Source of the DNA: Hydractinia symbiolongicarpus
Taxonomy: Eukaryota > Cnidaria > Hydrozoa > Anthoathecata > Hydractiniidae
Reading direction: 5' to 3'
Assembly (NCBI RefSeq): GCF_029227915.1
Contig: NC_079882.1
Span: forward strand, 7,876,001 to 7,936,000
Length of the DNA: 60,000 bases
Shown here: one piece after another, positions 42,501-60,000 of the stretch
How positions within the stretch are numbered: position 1 is the first letter of the stretch
How the letters are laid out: each line of letters opens with the position of its first letter
Program-made: the position numbers and the translations under genes
The notes under the pieces: generated by a model
Told to the model about the DNA's origin: nothing
Databases searched by the model: none
What the model saw: only the letters and a program-made list of their open reading frames with translations

Positions 42501-45500
42501 CCTACAAGAATGTTGCACATGCACAAGAATCTGCAAAAAGTTCCATACACTTTTGTAAACGCAATCAAATTTGACCCCTAACTCTATTCTTTCTATCATC
42601 AGAGTTACCTCCACTCTGACTGAAAAAAAACAGGGATGGCTGGGGAAACAAAGATTTGTTGTTTCAATGTGAAGCCAGAGGAAAAGATATTTTTGATGTC
42701 ATCATAGGCTGGAAATTTTTATAGTTTTCTTATATATAAGAAGGTATAATCTTATAACTGCTTTTGGAATGAGATCCATTGTAGCAGTAATTTTTTCTGA
42801 AATGTCTAAATACTTTTTGTTTCCTAGAAATACAAGTTTTAATAAATAAGTTTTTTCTGAACTGACTGCAAGCAATGTCAATTATACTATCAGGAAAAAA
42901 TATTCAAATGTCTGACAATGTTGACAAGTCCTTTGTAATATTTTTTAAATTTTTGTGCAATACGTATATTTATACAAGTGAATTTTACTTTTTATAGCAA
43001 TGACGATTCTTTCAAAACTTCTATCTTGCAAAAAAAATACTGATATTTTAACAAATTCTGTTCCGGAAGATGTTTATGGAGCTCTTGTTAGAACACTTGC
43101 TTTACCTGATATATCTGTAAGTAGTACAAAACGTCTTACTGAAAAATTCTTCTATGAATTAATTGTTTTGATTTTAACATAATTTCATTTTTGTTTTAGC
43201 TCATTCTTTCTTCACTGGATGCACTATATTCTCTTTCAATCTCAAGCAAAGTCGGTGCCACAGCCATTGCGATGATACGTGGTAGCGTTGACACTCTGGT
43301 TTGTTTAGTAACTGTTCGTGCTGAGTCATATGGGAACCGTGCAATCCGTGGTTTTAGAATTGTGGAAAACAAACATTCAATGTTTACAGCTAAAAATCAG
43401 CACTGGTTGAAAGCCCAGGAGGAGAAAAGACGACAGCAGCTTTCTAATCAGCACCACCATCCAATGATGATGACGACACCGAATGCTCCTTATGCAAGTG
43501 AGTTTTTTTGTTGAGCAAGTTGCATACTTGAACACGTCTATGTTGTTATTAGGAAACTGAGTATTTGGTACATGTAATTAGAACGCATTATGTTATACAA
43601 AACGCACTGTTTATGATTTTTTTTTCATCTTGACAATAAAAAAACAAGTTTCTATGGATTAAAAAGCTGCCTTTTTGTATTTTTTAGTCTCTGTTACATA
43701 CTTTTCAGGTAGATAAGCGTTAACGTCAGGAATTAGACTTCTAAATTATTTTGTGTTGTTTAACGTTTTATTTCCTACAGGAATACCACTACATCCTGGG
43801 TACTTACGCCCTTCTCTGCCCATGCCACACTTGCCTCACCAACTACCTCAACAACCACCACCACCACCACCACAAATGAATCCAATGATGAACCTAAATG
43901 CTAACGTGGAACCACTAGTTGAGTTAGATCCGGAAATATTTACGGTTAATTGGATGAGTGGGTTTTACGAACCACACCCAACGAACAAGCTACCTGTTTC
44001 AACAATTTACGAAGATTATGTTAACACTTGCAAGGAAAACAAGAGAAATGGTATACTCTCCAAGGAAGGTTTCGTTGAAATATTAAGGTGGGCGATCATT
44101 ACCCGGCGGATTTTAAAAAATGTTTGTTTTGATCTAGAGCTTATGTAATTTATTTTGTTATATTAATCTGTCTTTATTTTTTTAGGTCTATACTGCCACC
44201 TCAGTTGGCACAAATAGTGCGAATTAATGAAGATGGAGATGTAGGGATTAATGGGATACAAAGACGTAGTGTACCGGCCAAAATTCCTAGTAAAATTCCA
44301 AAGTCAATCCATGAACATTTATTGCGTAACAAAAAAGCCATATCAAGTACACCAAAAGGCCACCCGCCACCTCCGCAACTAGCCAATGCCGGTGAACGTC
44401 CCCCAACATCTACCTCCATCGAATTAAGCCAAGCTGCAAAAGATGATGCTAATAACGTGACTAAATCTGAGCAGTCAAAAGAATTGAATTCTGAGAAGGT
44501 GAAACAAATGGAGAAAAATGTGAAAAGTCCGAAAATTGAAGCACGTGAGGGATTTATCAATGGTTTACCTCCTTTAGATAAGCTAAAAACCGTCGTTGAA
44601 TGTCAGGAAGTGGTGGAGAAACTAAAAGTAGAAATTCAAGGACATTTTGTGCAGTTTCATGCACATCGTCAGCAAATTCAAGTCGTTCAAATGCAGGTGC
44701 AACAATTGATGCAACAAAGTCAAGTGGAGAATCTTCCCTCTCAAGTAGTAAAGGACATTCAAGCGCGCGTTCAGACACATCATCAACAAATGGGAATACA
44801 TTATCAAAGGTTGCAGGAACTTAATGTACTTTCTGAGCAAGTGCAAAATAAAATGCAAAGCTACAAGGCGACGGAAGGCAGTATTCCAAGTGAACCTACT
44901 ACACCATCAGATCAAGCCCAATCAACTGAAACTCAATTAGCAGCAGCCCAGCCTCGGGTTCAGCAATACGCCGTTTCACCTATGACTCCAAACCCCATTA
45001 ACACGCGATTTCCAGTAACATCTTTTCCATCCAGTCCAAATTTACCTTTAACCAGCGGTGCGATTATGAACAGAGCAGCGTCATTATCAAGTCCTGTATC
45101 TGTTTTCGCCAACACTAATACATCTTCTCGCACACCAACAGCAATGATGTCCCCACACATCTTAAACACACTCCAACCACAAACGTTCGTCGTTCCTCCT
45201 GCCACAACTCTGTTACCACAAGGAGGCATGGTAACAATACAACATGGTATCCCTTCGACAATATTATCTGCTCCTGGTTTTGCCAGTCCACCTTCTACCC
45301 CAACACGTGGAAGAGGAAGTAGAGGTGGTCGAATAGCGAGAGGATCAGCCTCGCCAAAAGGCAAAGGTTCTCGCGGGGCCCGAGGATTTCGTGGGGCGAA
45401 AGGATCTCGCGGTAGCAAAGGGACGCTCGGTGGTCCTTTAAACGCAGCAAAAAAGGAAATGGAAAATCAACAAAGTCTTTTATTAAACGGTGTTAATCCG

Positions 45501-48500
45501 CACGTCTCTGCAATGCACCTTCCTTTTGTTCAGTCTCCGCTTCAGGAGATTCATTCGCCTATACCAAACATGCAAGCTGCAGTGATGTCGCATGGACTGC
45601 CAGCGAGCCGTGTTATGCAACCTATTACTACTCCGTCCACGCAGCAAACTAATGCACCTCAAGAAATGCTTACTTCAAATCCATTAGGCAGTCCGTCGGT
45701 ACAACATCCTTCAAATTCAATAATGCAACAATTAGTTAATAATCCAAGTCAGCCCGTCACGCAAGTGCCACACTTAAACAACGTAAACAGTTTGCAAACA
45801 TCTTCTGAAACTCACTTAACCTCACCGCGAAACATTTGCTCCCCCACGAACATTTTAGTGGAAGACTCCTTTAACAAAGCTAGGAGTCAGTTACAAAATG
45901 GACATTTAAAACCAGTGATCCAGTGTAACGGGGATATTACAAAACTCGAACATACTCCTCATGCAGGCGTTACTCATACAAAATCTCCGGATTCCAGTGT
46001 GTCACAGGGTGTGGACTTTACCAAGTTAAACGGTAGCATCACTGAAGCACTAGGCAATAAAAGAACTGGTGATTGTTTGAAAGACACTACACCGTCGAAG
46101 AAAGTACGAATGTCCAACCGTGATGGGTTGGATGTTTTATCGCCCGGTAACGAACTAACTGGTAAGCACTTATCCAGGTTAATAAATATGTCTGATAATG
46201 ATCGGGCTGTCGGACGTGTTGAAATAAAGGATGTAGCTTTAAACGGAAACTCAGAGAAAGAACTACCGTCTGTACCTGAGAAATCTACAGGAACAAAAAT
46301 AAAATTGAACGGAAATAATCATGAGGAAGCTACGCTTTGTAATGGCAAAGGAAAAGAACTTAAAGATGGAGTTAGTCAGGTAGAGCGAGACGAAAAAGAG
46401 AACCGCACTAACATAGACGTCAACTGCAGGAACCCCATCGAGTCGGATGAGAAAGCTGATCAAAACGATGTAGTGGAAGCAGACAGGAAAAATCTGGATA
46501 TGGACGATGAAAAAATCAGAACCCATAACGCACTTGAAATGTTGACTGAATATCAGGAAGGAAGGAAGAACTATGTATATGCAAATAAGATAAAAGAAAA
46601 TATTGATACAGACAGCAATCTGCCTGTTGAAACTCGTGATACTGATGAACCTAATAAAAACAACCAACATGTTTGTTTAACGCATTGTGAAAATGGGATA
46701 GACATAATAAGTAAACCGCCTTCTCCCTGTAATGGCGAAACTTCTACTATCGTAAACAAAGTCAATGATAACAAACCGGAAAACCCGATTCCGGGTAATA
46801 AATTAAACGGTTTAAGACTTGATCTCATTTCTTCGAGCAGTGAAATGATAACCCAAGCTTCATGCAAAGATACTTCAGAAAGTATTACAACAAAATTATT
46901 AAGTGACTCTAGTTTAGTTGACGGTATGGGAGAAAGGTTTTCGACTTTGGAGAAACCACCATCAACTTTGAATTACTGTTCTTGTGAATGGAAAGACTGT
47001 ACTTGGTGAGTTGTGTTGTTGTAAATACCTGGGGAAGGGTGGCCACTACTTCAGGAAACTCCTTAAAAACTCCTGGAAAGTTGCAAAAATGGGACAAACT
47101 TCTGGAAAATAATTTTTTGGCAGGTTGTAGGAACTGTTTTTGTTTTATTTTCATTGAAATTTCTGTTTTGTCGAACGATATTATCAGGAAAATCCTGGAG
47201 TTTACTTTTGAAAAATGAGTGGCCACCTTGATCTTAAACTTCTTAATTTTCGCAAGCTTTAAAGCATAAATTTTGTGTTAGAAACTGCTATGTGTGTCAG
47301 TATTCACAGTATCTTTTCACTAGAAATTCAACTATTTTCAGACTTCTTTATCAAAGTTTGCAGAATTTACGAAAATAAAGATTCGAGTTACTGGTTTTAA
47401 GTTTAACTGATCTTAAACACGCTTCTGTCCACATGACTCGTTTCCATTTCACTTCATTGTTCACTATGGCGCAAATAGTACACGAGTTTTTGAGGGTTTT
47501 TAGTGACCATGTGCCGACTTTGACAAGAGATTTTGCCTTAGCGCGCAAAATGCTTTAAAAAAACAAGATCACAAGCTTTTTGCGCTTCTGAGGAAAATGC
47601 AGTGAAATGGAAACAAGCCTTTTACATTCTGCTACTTTAATTAAAGTTATTCAAAAACAAATGTTTAAACTATGCTCCATATACCGTTATTTGATTACTT
47701 TCCATACTTCCAAATTGCGTAATTCAGAAATACGATTGCAACTACAAAGTAACTTTTAATCAAAACATGTTTTATTTTACTTTCGTTATAGGCCACCTTT
47801 CAAGAGCGCTGTTTATCTACTCACGCACATGATTCGTTCCCATGCTCCATTAGAAGGGAAAACATCCATTTGCAAAGTTCCGGGATGTGCAACATCAACG
47901 AAACCACGTGGTGCGTTGATATGTCATTTTCAAGAAAAACATTGCTTAACGAAAAACGAAGACGGTACATCAACAGTGGTACCTATGCCGAACGATTTGT
48001 ATTCAAAATATAAAGAGGTAAGATTTTTTTGTGTGTGGTGTTTTTTTATTATTATTATTATTTTCCACCTTTGACTGATGATGTCCAAAATTTTGAATAT
48101 ATTTTTTTTAAATCTGTGAGAAGTCACAAGATTTCAAGCCAAGAAAAGTCGAGTTTTCTCATAAGCAATCCATTTTAGGCCAGGCCTTGGTTTGCTTCTG
48201 AGAAGAATTTTAGGAACTGACAAGTTTCCTAAGTAAGAAAGATGCGAGAGTTAAAAGTTGCTAAGAAATTTCTTTATTTTTTACCAAATGAAGGACTTTT
48301 AGCAAATTAGACTACCCATAACAAAGTAGTGATGGAAATTTTTTTCATATTCATTTAAAGTTATTTTTCTTTTTTAGCACGAAGACGAATCTCCGGTTAC
48401 AAGAAGTGTGAGATATACAGCAGCTCTCATTCTCCGCAACATTGCTAGAAATTCAGCATACGGAAAAAGGTAATAAAAAAAATCAATGTCTTGAAATAAT

Positions 48501-48685
48501 CTTAAACAATAGGTTACTTGAGAATACGAGGAATTTATGCTGTTTTATGTGCGTTTAGATTAATCATGACTTATGAACAGAGACTATCTGTGGTCGCAAT
48601 GTCGACTTCTGAAGCTGCTTCAGCTGCTACGCAATGTTTGCTGGAACTTTCTCAAGCGGATGATGAAGACAAGGAAGAGTCCTGA
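35207..48685 (+). CDS. ARID2: ARID2 (BAF200), PBAF chromatin-remodelling subunit, 20 coding exons
   Basis: This is the DNA- and protein-binding subunit that defines PBAF-type SWI/SNF remodellers in the nucleus. Exons: 35207-35295, 35863-35956, 36038-36132, 36499-36596, 36722-36757, 36865-36995, 38875-38926, 40094-40155, 40480-40540, 41536-41639, 41790-41866, 41979-42060, 42273-42369, 42998-43116, 43200-43497, 43781-44087, 44186-47005, 47792-48017, 48378-48469, 48559-48685. They sum to 5067 nt (1688 aa; human is about 1835) and every phase matches. Domain order is ARID, armadillo-like repeats, RFX-type DNA-binding domain, long disordered region, two C2H2 fingers and a conserved C-terminal helix, the same as in vertebrate ARID2. 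The start ATG at 35207 lies 33 bases after an acceptor. Confidence 0.95.
36865..43497 (+). CDS. ARID2: ARID2 armadillo-like repeat exons
   Basis: Ten exons (36865-43497) encode about residues 138-498. Matches to ARID2 include SGLQNEVDFALNICSLLSNV, LLLAHVGICS, RFLLLSSCC followed by GLDALDNISDH, SMTILSKLLSC, VRTLALPDIS and GSVDTLVCLV. The block is helical-repeat scaffold. Exons are small (52-298 bases), and introns carry the hAT-like element (37066-38247) and a MITE (40726-41081). The donor of exon 42273-42369 is set at gtaagt (42370), because only this gives the phase needed by the next exon. Confidence 0.93.
37066..38247. mobile_element. hAT-like non-autonomous transposon in ARID2 intron
   Basis: The left end CAGGCCTTGTCAGGAA (37073 on) is matched in inverted orientation by TTCCTGACGAGGCCTG (ending 38240), with one mismatch over 16 bases. 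Direct flanking repeats AGGTAATC (37066-37073) and GGGTAATC (38240-38247) agree at seven of eight positions, as expected for an 8 bp hAT target duplication. CAGG termini also fit hAT. The ~1.17 kb interior has no transposase, so it depends on an autonomous relative. Confidence 0.7.
38421..38457. repeat. Perfect 14 bp hairpin
   Basis: Arms ACACACAAATACCT (38421-38434) and AGGTATTTGTGTGT (38444-38457) are separated by 9 bases. It lies in the same ARID2 intron, just outside the hAT-like element. Confidence 0.85.
38927..40093. other. ARID2 intron
   Basis: No additional exon or recognised repeat. A 66-codon open frame near 39467-39667 has no splice fit with the flanking ARID2 exons. Confidence 0.6.
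40726..41081. mobile_element. MITE-like element, ~356 bp
   Basis: AAGGCTATTTTCC at 40726-40738 is inverted at 41069-41081 (GGAAAATAGCCTT). The similarity extends inward as imperfect arms of about 30 bases. No target duplication is obvious. It lies in an ARID2 intron (40541-41535). Confidence 0.6.
42370..42997. other. ARID2 intron
   Basis: Nothing recognisable beyond AT-rich intron DNA. Confidence 0.6.
43781..44260 (+). CDS. ARID2: ARID2 RFX-type DNA-binding domain region
   Basis: Exon 43781-44087 opens with a proline-rich stretch (QQPPPPPPQMNPMMN, from a CCA repeat). It then encodes the winged-helix RFX-like domain: ELDPEIFTVNWMSGFYEPHP, STIYEDYVNTCKENKRNGIL and SKEGFVEILR, continuing across a phase-2 intron into RSILPPQLAQIVRI. 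This matches the human ARID2 order (FACQWLNAHFEVNPD, MYSEYLSTCSKLARGGIL, GFYKCLRTVFP). Confidence 0.93.
44186..47005 (+). CDS. ARID2: ARID2 giant disordered exon
   Basis: At 2820 bases this is the largest exon, encoding about 940 residues. After the RFX end it has a Gln-rich segment with heptad character (QIQVVQMQVQQLMQQSQ, QNKMQSYK) at about 44640-44860. A Pro/Ser/Thr/Gln-rich region follows, then an RG-rich patch at 45298-45436. The acidic second half is strewn with short xLNG/xCNG motifs. Vertebrate ARID2 also has one very large exon covering its disordered region. It ends inside the first zinc finger (phase 2). Reverse-strand open frames here are shadows. Confidence 0.93.
46970..48685 (+). 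CDS. ARID2: ARID2 C2H2 zinc fingers and C-terminal exons
   Basis: Finger 1 is CEWKDCTW then PPFKSAVYLLTHMIRSH (C-x4-C, then H-x4-H), split by the intron 47006-47791. Finger 2 is CKVPGC followed by ICHFQEKH. The last exons give SPVTRSVRYTAALILRNIAR and LIMTYEQRLSVVAM, corresponding to human ARID2 [20 protein letters not shown] and HENNLSVLAIS. The stop TGA is at 48683-48685 after an acidic tail. Confidence 0.95.
47035..47229. mobile_element. MITE family 1 (AAGGTGGCCAC ends), copy 1
   Basis: The left end AAGGGTGGCCAC (47035-47046) and right end GTGGCCACCTT (47219-47229) are inverted repeats. The interior has repeated CCTGGAAA/CTTCTGGAAA motifs. Related to 59101-59251 and to the half copy at 55661-55756. 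Confidence 0.75.
47432..47619. mobile_element. MITE family 2 (TGTTTCCATTTCACT ends)
   Basis: CGTTTCCATTTCACTTCATT (47439 on) is inverted at AATGCAGTGAAATGGAAACA (ending about 47615), giving ~20 bp terminal repeats with three mismatches. Both ends are followed inward by a GCGCAAA/TTTGCGC block. Non-coding. Confidence 0.65.
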
Positions 48686-49837
48686 TAAAAATTTAGCTGT
48701 ATATAGAGTTTTAACTTAATTGTGTGTAGAGTGTTACGTGAAGATGATGGGAAAGCCTTGGAAGTTTTTTTAAGTTATTATTGTTATTTTTTGTTTGAAT
48801 TTAAATTTAATTTCATGTTAAAATCATATATATTTATAAACAGAAGTTTTTAAAGTAGATGAATAGGAAAGGCTGGCTCTGGTTTTTTATACAGAACTTT
48901 TGAAAAAAGTCTATTTTTTAAATTCTACTGGAATTTTGTTATCGTTGAAGAAATTAGTTTCTTCTGTTCTCTCTGCTTCAGTTTGATAGGGCGAAAGTTT
49001 TTGCATGTGTTTGTTGTTGTCGCGGCATGCTTTTTTCTTCAACTTTTACTACCACAACCTGTCAAGGACTCCTCCTTTTGCGCTGAACAACAAAACATTT
49101 GCGCTGTGGTAAATGCTGACCAAAAGTTGCTTTGAGGACGGAGTTGTAAAAGATTAAATAGTAACGGACTTTGCTCCACCACTGCAGAATAGGAAAGGGG
49201 TGATGTTTAAAAAAGATTTTGTTCTACTGTTAATACGGTCTACCATGTAGGCTGTGCAAAAGAAGAACATTTCTGTATGATTTGAGATAATTTGTTTTTG
49301 GAAGAACTGGGATTTAGTGCTCCCCTCTATGTTAACGTCGTGAAAACACGGCTTCTTATTTATTTTGTTAATAGGATGTCTATGTATATATACGCTGCCT
49401 ATTAATATTATTATTATTGTTATTATTAATGCGATTGTATAAATACAATGTTATGATAATACAACATGAAGATTTTTATAATATCTTTTTCTTGCTCACA
49501 TCAGAAAAAGCTTTTTTATCAACCTCATCTAAGGCATTTTGTATCTTTTCTGGAATCAGGACAGCCACATCGTTTTTATATACTGTGGCTCATACTTTTT
49601 TTTATATAAAAATCGTAGAAAAGTGGTAAAATTTGTTACAAAATTTTTATGGCCCCACTGTACGGTAAAAAGGGTTGCTTAAATGAAGTTTTTACCCGCG
49701 TTGTTATACCTTGCATTTGCATAGACAACCCTAGATGGGCTATGATGCAAGTCACACAACTTTTGTTAAACAGCCTAAGGTAAGTCCCAAAAGCTTAGAG
49801 TTAATACTATCATAGTAGATAACTACAGCGGTCGACA

Positions 49838-49886
49838 TGTTCCCAGGGTTCATGGGCCTTCCGATATTAAAGAAAATACCCTGGGA
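49838..49886. repeat. Inverted repeat with TGTTCCCAGGGT arms
   Basis: TGTTCCCAGGGT near 49838 is inverted as ACCCTGGGAACA near 49876. It resembles the ends of a very short MITE. Confidence 0.6.
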
Positions 49887-50229
49887 ACAAAGTAGCACAG
49901 TAGCTTTAAGAAGTTTGTTTGAATTTCGACTGAAGATGTTCGACTAATAGAAACCAATAGTCGCAACATTCGATCAAAGGTAAGAAACAAAAAACTGTGT
50001 GATATGATGAGCGACAGTCGGTTGGTACTTAAGCTCCGTCTGTGCATTCTTCGGTGATATCTCGTGTTGATGGTGATCAGCAAAAAGGTATGTCGCAAGG
50101 ACAACATCTCGCCTTTGCATGTTGCAATAGAAATTTTCAATACAATTTGCGATACAATTACATTTCATAACGCTCGAATGCGAAGCAGAAATTCGGATCG
50201 CTGCCTTCCTAACACGCAGGCAATAAAGC

Positions 50230-50241
50230 TGCGCATGCGCA
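50230..50241. promoter_or_regulatory. NRF-1-like palindrome, candidate TEAD promoter element
   Basis: TGCGCATGCGCA matches the NRF-1 palindromic consensus. It lies about 150 bases before a strong donor at 50394 and 1.2 kb before the TEAD coding start exon, a plausible position for a promoter with a 5' UTR exon of about 50242-50393. Not confirmed by any transcript. Confidence 0.35.
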
Positions 50242-50608
50242 GTAGAATTTGCTTCGGCTGCGATGAACTGATCTGTTTACCGTCAAAAAACTTTTTACAC
50301 ACCTTTACAAGAGTTTCGAAAATGATAAAATTTCATTTTAGGCTTTTTATCATAAAACGATAAATGAATTGGAGATGCAGGAAATTAGAAAAAGTAAGTA
50401 AAGAAAAAAAAATTTCAGGCAACTATCGTTTTCGAAAAAATGTTAAATGTCCAACTGACGATTGGGAGATATATTTTGGAGAGGACTTTCCTCCAAGAAT
50501 ATATATAATAGACGTAAAAAACTAACATCATTTTTAACTTTTCCAAAAATCCGCTTGCACTTGGAATTTTTACAATATGAATACAACACTATCTATGTTT
50601 AGACTACT

Positions 50609-50674
50609 TTTCCAACCTCGTACCCAGTGGGTTTTTAAAAAAGAGAAAAATGCCCTGGACAAGGTTGTCACTTT
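50609..50674. repeat. Inverted repeat with CAACCTCGTACCCAG arms
   Basis: CCAACCTCGTACCCAGTGGG near 50610 is approximately inverted as CCCTGGACAAGGTTG near 50653. The CCCAGGG/AACCTCG type ends resemble the 49.84 kb repeat, so the two may belong to one small-MITE family. Confidence 0.5.
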
Positions 50675-51484
50675 CCATGCAAATGGTAATCAGATTGAAT
50701 AATTCTCTAACGTTAGTTCTAATAATAGAATCGTTAGTAATTTCATTTTTCTATACAGTGGAATCTCAATACAAAGCTAATAAAAAAAAGTTCAGTACTG
50801 GGGCCAATTAAAACTTTTGCCGCATAAAATAAAAACATGTTAACAAATTACTCTGTAAGATGGAGAGCCAATACGTGTTTATTATAATTGCTTTGAAAGT
50901 GTTGATTCCCTATGATGTATTTTGATCTCTTTTGTATCGTTTGTTTATATAATGGCCTATCAACAGTTACTTAAAATATATTACAAAACCCACAATTGAT
51001 GTTTGCCTGTGCGACCAAGGTTATATTAAATTTTATCAAAATTTTTAGTGTTCATTTTGGGCGCGCCGAACATTCTTTTCAGAAATAGTTAAAATTCTTT
51101 CCGAAAACAAAAGCAGAAGATATAATTCTGTAATTCTTACACCACGAAATGGTTATTTTTTGTTTTTTGTTTTTAGATATAGCATAATATTATTTGTAAC
51201 AGAATATATTGGGTAAGTATAAACTTTAGTATTATGCTCACTTTATCTAGACTTCGTGATTAATACGCACCATGAGACTTAAATATAACCGACATGACTT
51301 AAATATTTAGCAACATTTTTCCCATAGCTAGCAATTTTGAATCTATTTGAATTTACTTTCGGTTTTTTATTCGTATTTAGACGAAAGTTATAAATATTTT
51401 ATGTTTTATTGTTTTCAATCCAACGTGTTTTGAGAGAAAAATCTGTGCTCATGGCACTTGTGTTTTATTTTGATAGAGTTCAAT

Positions 51485-58538
<7,054 letters not shown>

Positions 58539-58960
58539 ACACTTTTCAACGAAATATTACCCAATCAAAAAAGAGAAAATTTGAAGCATATCTTCACTGG
58601 AATCACTCATGCAGAAATGTAAAGTTGTTGGAACGTTCGACCATCTTTTCACGAGTGCACACGATTTTGGTCTTTATCATATATTTTTTTCGTTTCCAAA
58701 AATAAGTCATTTTAATCAATGTACGTTGGTACGTTGGATGGACAATAAATAAATAAATGTATAATTTGTAGGGAAATTATTTTTCTACCATGTTGATCGC
58801 CTTTTACGCATACTTCTATTTTTGAGATCTTATATACTTTTCATGTAAATATTAGAAGATTATATATAATATCACTCTTTCTAAAAGAGAACTTGTACCT
58901 GTAGGTTTTAGCTGTTTAGTTTTTATAGAAAGCAATGTGTATTTTTTCCGTGGTCGCACT
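58539..58960 (+). other. TEAD: TEAD 3' UTR with poly(A) signals
   Basis: Overlapping AATAAA hexamers occur at 58744-58757, about 210 bases after the stop. No other gene signal is seen. Confidence 0.6.
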
Positions 58961-59100
58961 TTCATTAAAAGACTATTTTGATCTTCTGTTAGTATGATTT
59001 ATAAAAAAACACGATATGTTCGAACACAAAATTTAAAGAGTTACTAAGAAAAGTAAAGCTTTTATTTTGTCAGGTAAATGTAGGATAGTTTGACAAAGTC

Positions 59101-59251
59101 AGGGTGGCCACGACTCCTGGAAACTCCAGTAACTAAAATACACTCCTGGGAAATAGTTTTTCAAAAGTTTTGTAACCTACTCCTTCTGATATTGTCAAAT
59201 TATTCCTGGAGCGCTCCTGGAAGTTACCTTTTAAGAATAAGTGGCCACCTT
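59101..59251. mobile_element. MITE family 1, copy 2
   Basis: The left end AGGGTGGCCAC (59101-59111) and right end GTGGCCACCTT (59241-59251) are inverted repeats. The interior has CTCCTGGAAACTCC and CTCCTGGAAG motifs like the 47.0 kb copy. It is shorter by about 45 bases. Confidence 0.75.
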
Positions 59252-60000
59252 GTTGATCTAACAACGCCTGATTATTTAGGGGACAAAAGGTCTCATTTTT
59301 TTTAACACCAGGAATTGTGATCAGATAAAATATTATATGAACTGCACGTGAGATAAGTTTATAAAATATCAAATGATTTGTAGTGCTCCATTCACATCTT
59401 ATTATTGTTTGTATATGTTGTTTTTATTATACTTAGTGTTTTAACTAAGAGCATTTTAACATAAAGAACGTGTTTTTGTTTTTCGCTTTCGTTTGATTGA
59501 CAACCCTGCATAAAGAGTCTGTTTCATGGGTTTTTTTTAGAATTACTGACGTCACTTGTCACTTTAATCCTGAGAATATTTTCTATGACCTACTTTTTGA
59601 GTGTTGTCTAATTATTTTATGTCAACTATATTTTGTTATGTACCAAAAAAAATCGCGATGTTTTTATTCTAAAATGTAAATCACACTTTTTTGTAAGAAT
59701 TCGTTTTATAAGAATTATCATGGCTTACTTTCTGAAATTTTAATAATAATCATCATGTTCATTTTTTTTTCTCACAACCTTTTTCTTTAACAAATTAATA
59801 ATGTTGAAGTAATAATATTGTTGTGTGATTTTTATGGCATATTAGCCTCACGGTGGCTAGAGAATTAAAAATCCATATTTTAGAAGATTTTAGGTCAAAT
59901 TATAGGAGAAAATCCTAAAAAAGGATAAAAACTGTTCTTAGGAGACTTTGCCAATTTTTAGGAGGAAATAAAGAGATTCTAATAACCAAACCCAGGAAAA
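59252..60000. other. Intergenic DNA and start of a possible repeat
   Basis: No gene is seen. From about 59846 the sequence (CACGGTGGCTAGAGAATTAA, then repeated TAGGAGAAAATCCT and TTAGGAGACTTTG motifs) looks like the edge of a repetitive element cut by the window end. Confidence 0.45.

Larger units (their letters stand above)
47006..47791. other. ARID2 intron within first zinc finger, carrying two MITEs
   Basis: It splits the first C2H2 finger between its Cys pair and His pair. Two TIR elements (47035-47229 and 47432-47619) fill roughly half of it. Confidence 0.8.
48686..51476. other. ARID2 3' UTR and TEAD upstream region
   Basis: No further coding exon is seen. The 3' UTR of ARID2 has no clear AATAAA close to the stop; ATTAAA at 49153-49158 is possible. 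It contains two small inverted repeats with a CCCAGGG core, an NRF-1-like palindrome at 50230-50241 and a good donor (gtaagt) at 50394 that could end a non-coding first exon of TEAD. The stretch ends at the acceptor of the TEAD start exon (51476). Confidence 0.55.

Noticed and set aside
44960-45418. Minus-strand frame of 152 codons, Pro/Arg rich
   Set aside because: Shadow of the RG-rich and Pro-rich ARID2 coding sequence.
46263-46867. Minus-strand frames inside ARID2
   Set aside because: They are shadows of the long coding exon 44186-47005. The plus strand has clear ARID2 similarity and a matching phase.

Overview
The window reads as AT-rich, intron-rich metazoan nuclear DNA. All introns placed here are GT-AG. 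Repeats of several classes sit in introns and intergenic DNA, and no long single-exon gene is present except one 2.8 kb internal exon. The three genes I can recognise are animal regulators: a PDE3-type cyclic nucleotide phosphodiesterase, the SWI/SNF (PBAF) subunit ARID2, and the Hippo-pathway transcription factor TEAD/Scalloped. All are on the + strand. Base composition, intron density and repeat motifs resembling ones I associate with cnidarians suggest an early-branching animal, probably a cnidarian. That is an inference; no species call is made.

Layout. 1-14.6 kb: no confident exon. It is probably 5' intron or intergenic DNA, with one weak candidate membrane exon (3477-3585), a recent 1.9 kb tandem duplication (6.59-10.33 kb) made of a degenerate roughly 100 bp array, and further dispersed repeats to 13.08 kb. 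14.6-32.3 kb: PDE3. One internal exon (14609-14829) and two possible alternative first exons (19450-19713 and 23686-23823) all end in phase 0 and can join the common exon at 26816. Seven common exons then run to the stop at 32037. Introns hold two minisatellites, an inverted pair of tRNA-Ser-like SINE units and a TIR-bounded element with an internal 128 bp array. 32.3-35.2 kb: intergenic DNA plus probable 5' UTR intron. 35.2-48.7 kb: ARID2, reconstructed as 20 coding exons whose lengths sum to 5067 nt (1688 aa), with all phases matching. Its introns carry a 1.17 kb hAT-like element and several MITEs. 48.7-51.5 kb: ARID2 3' UTR and the TEAD upstream region. 51.5-58.5 kb: TEAD in 10 coding exons (1362 nt, 453 aa). 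58.5-60 kb: TEAD 3' UTR and repeats.

How they work together. ARID2 and TEAD are both nuclear: ARID2 targets the PBAF remodeller and TEAD is the DNA-binding partner of YAP/TAZ-type co-activators. PDE3 hydrolyses cAMP/cGMP in the cytoplasm or at membranes. The sequence itself gives no evidence of a shared pathway beyond adjacency. I found no clearly new biological system. The strongest leads are the multiple PDE3 5' ends, a PDE3-specific catalytic insert bearing an RRSS motif, a variant end to the TEAD recognition helix region, and several uncatalogued-looking repeat families.
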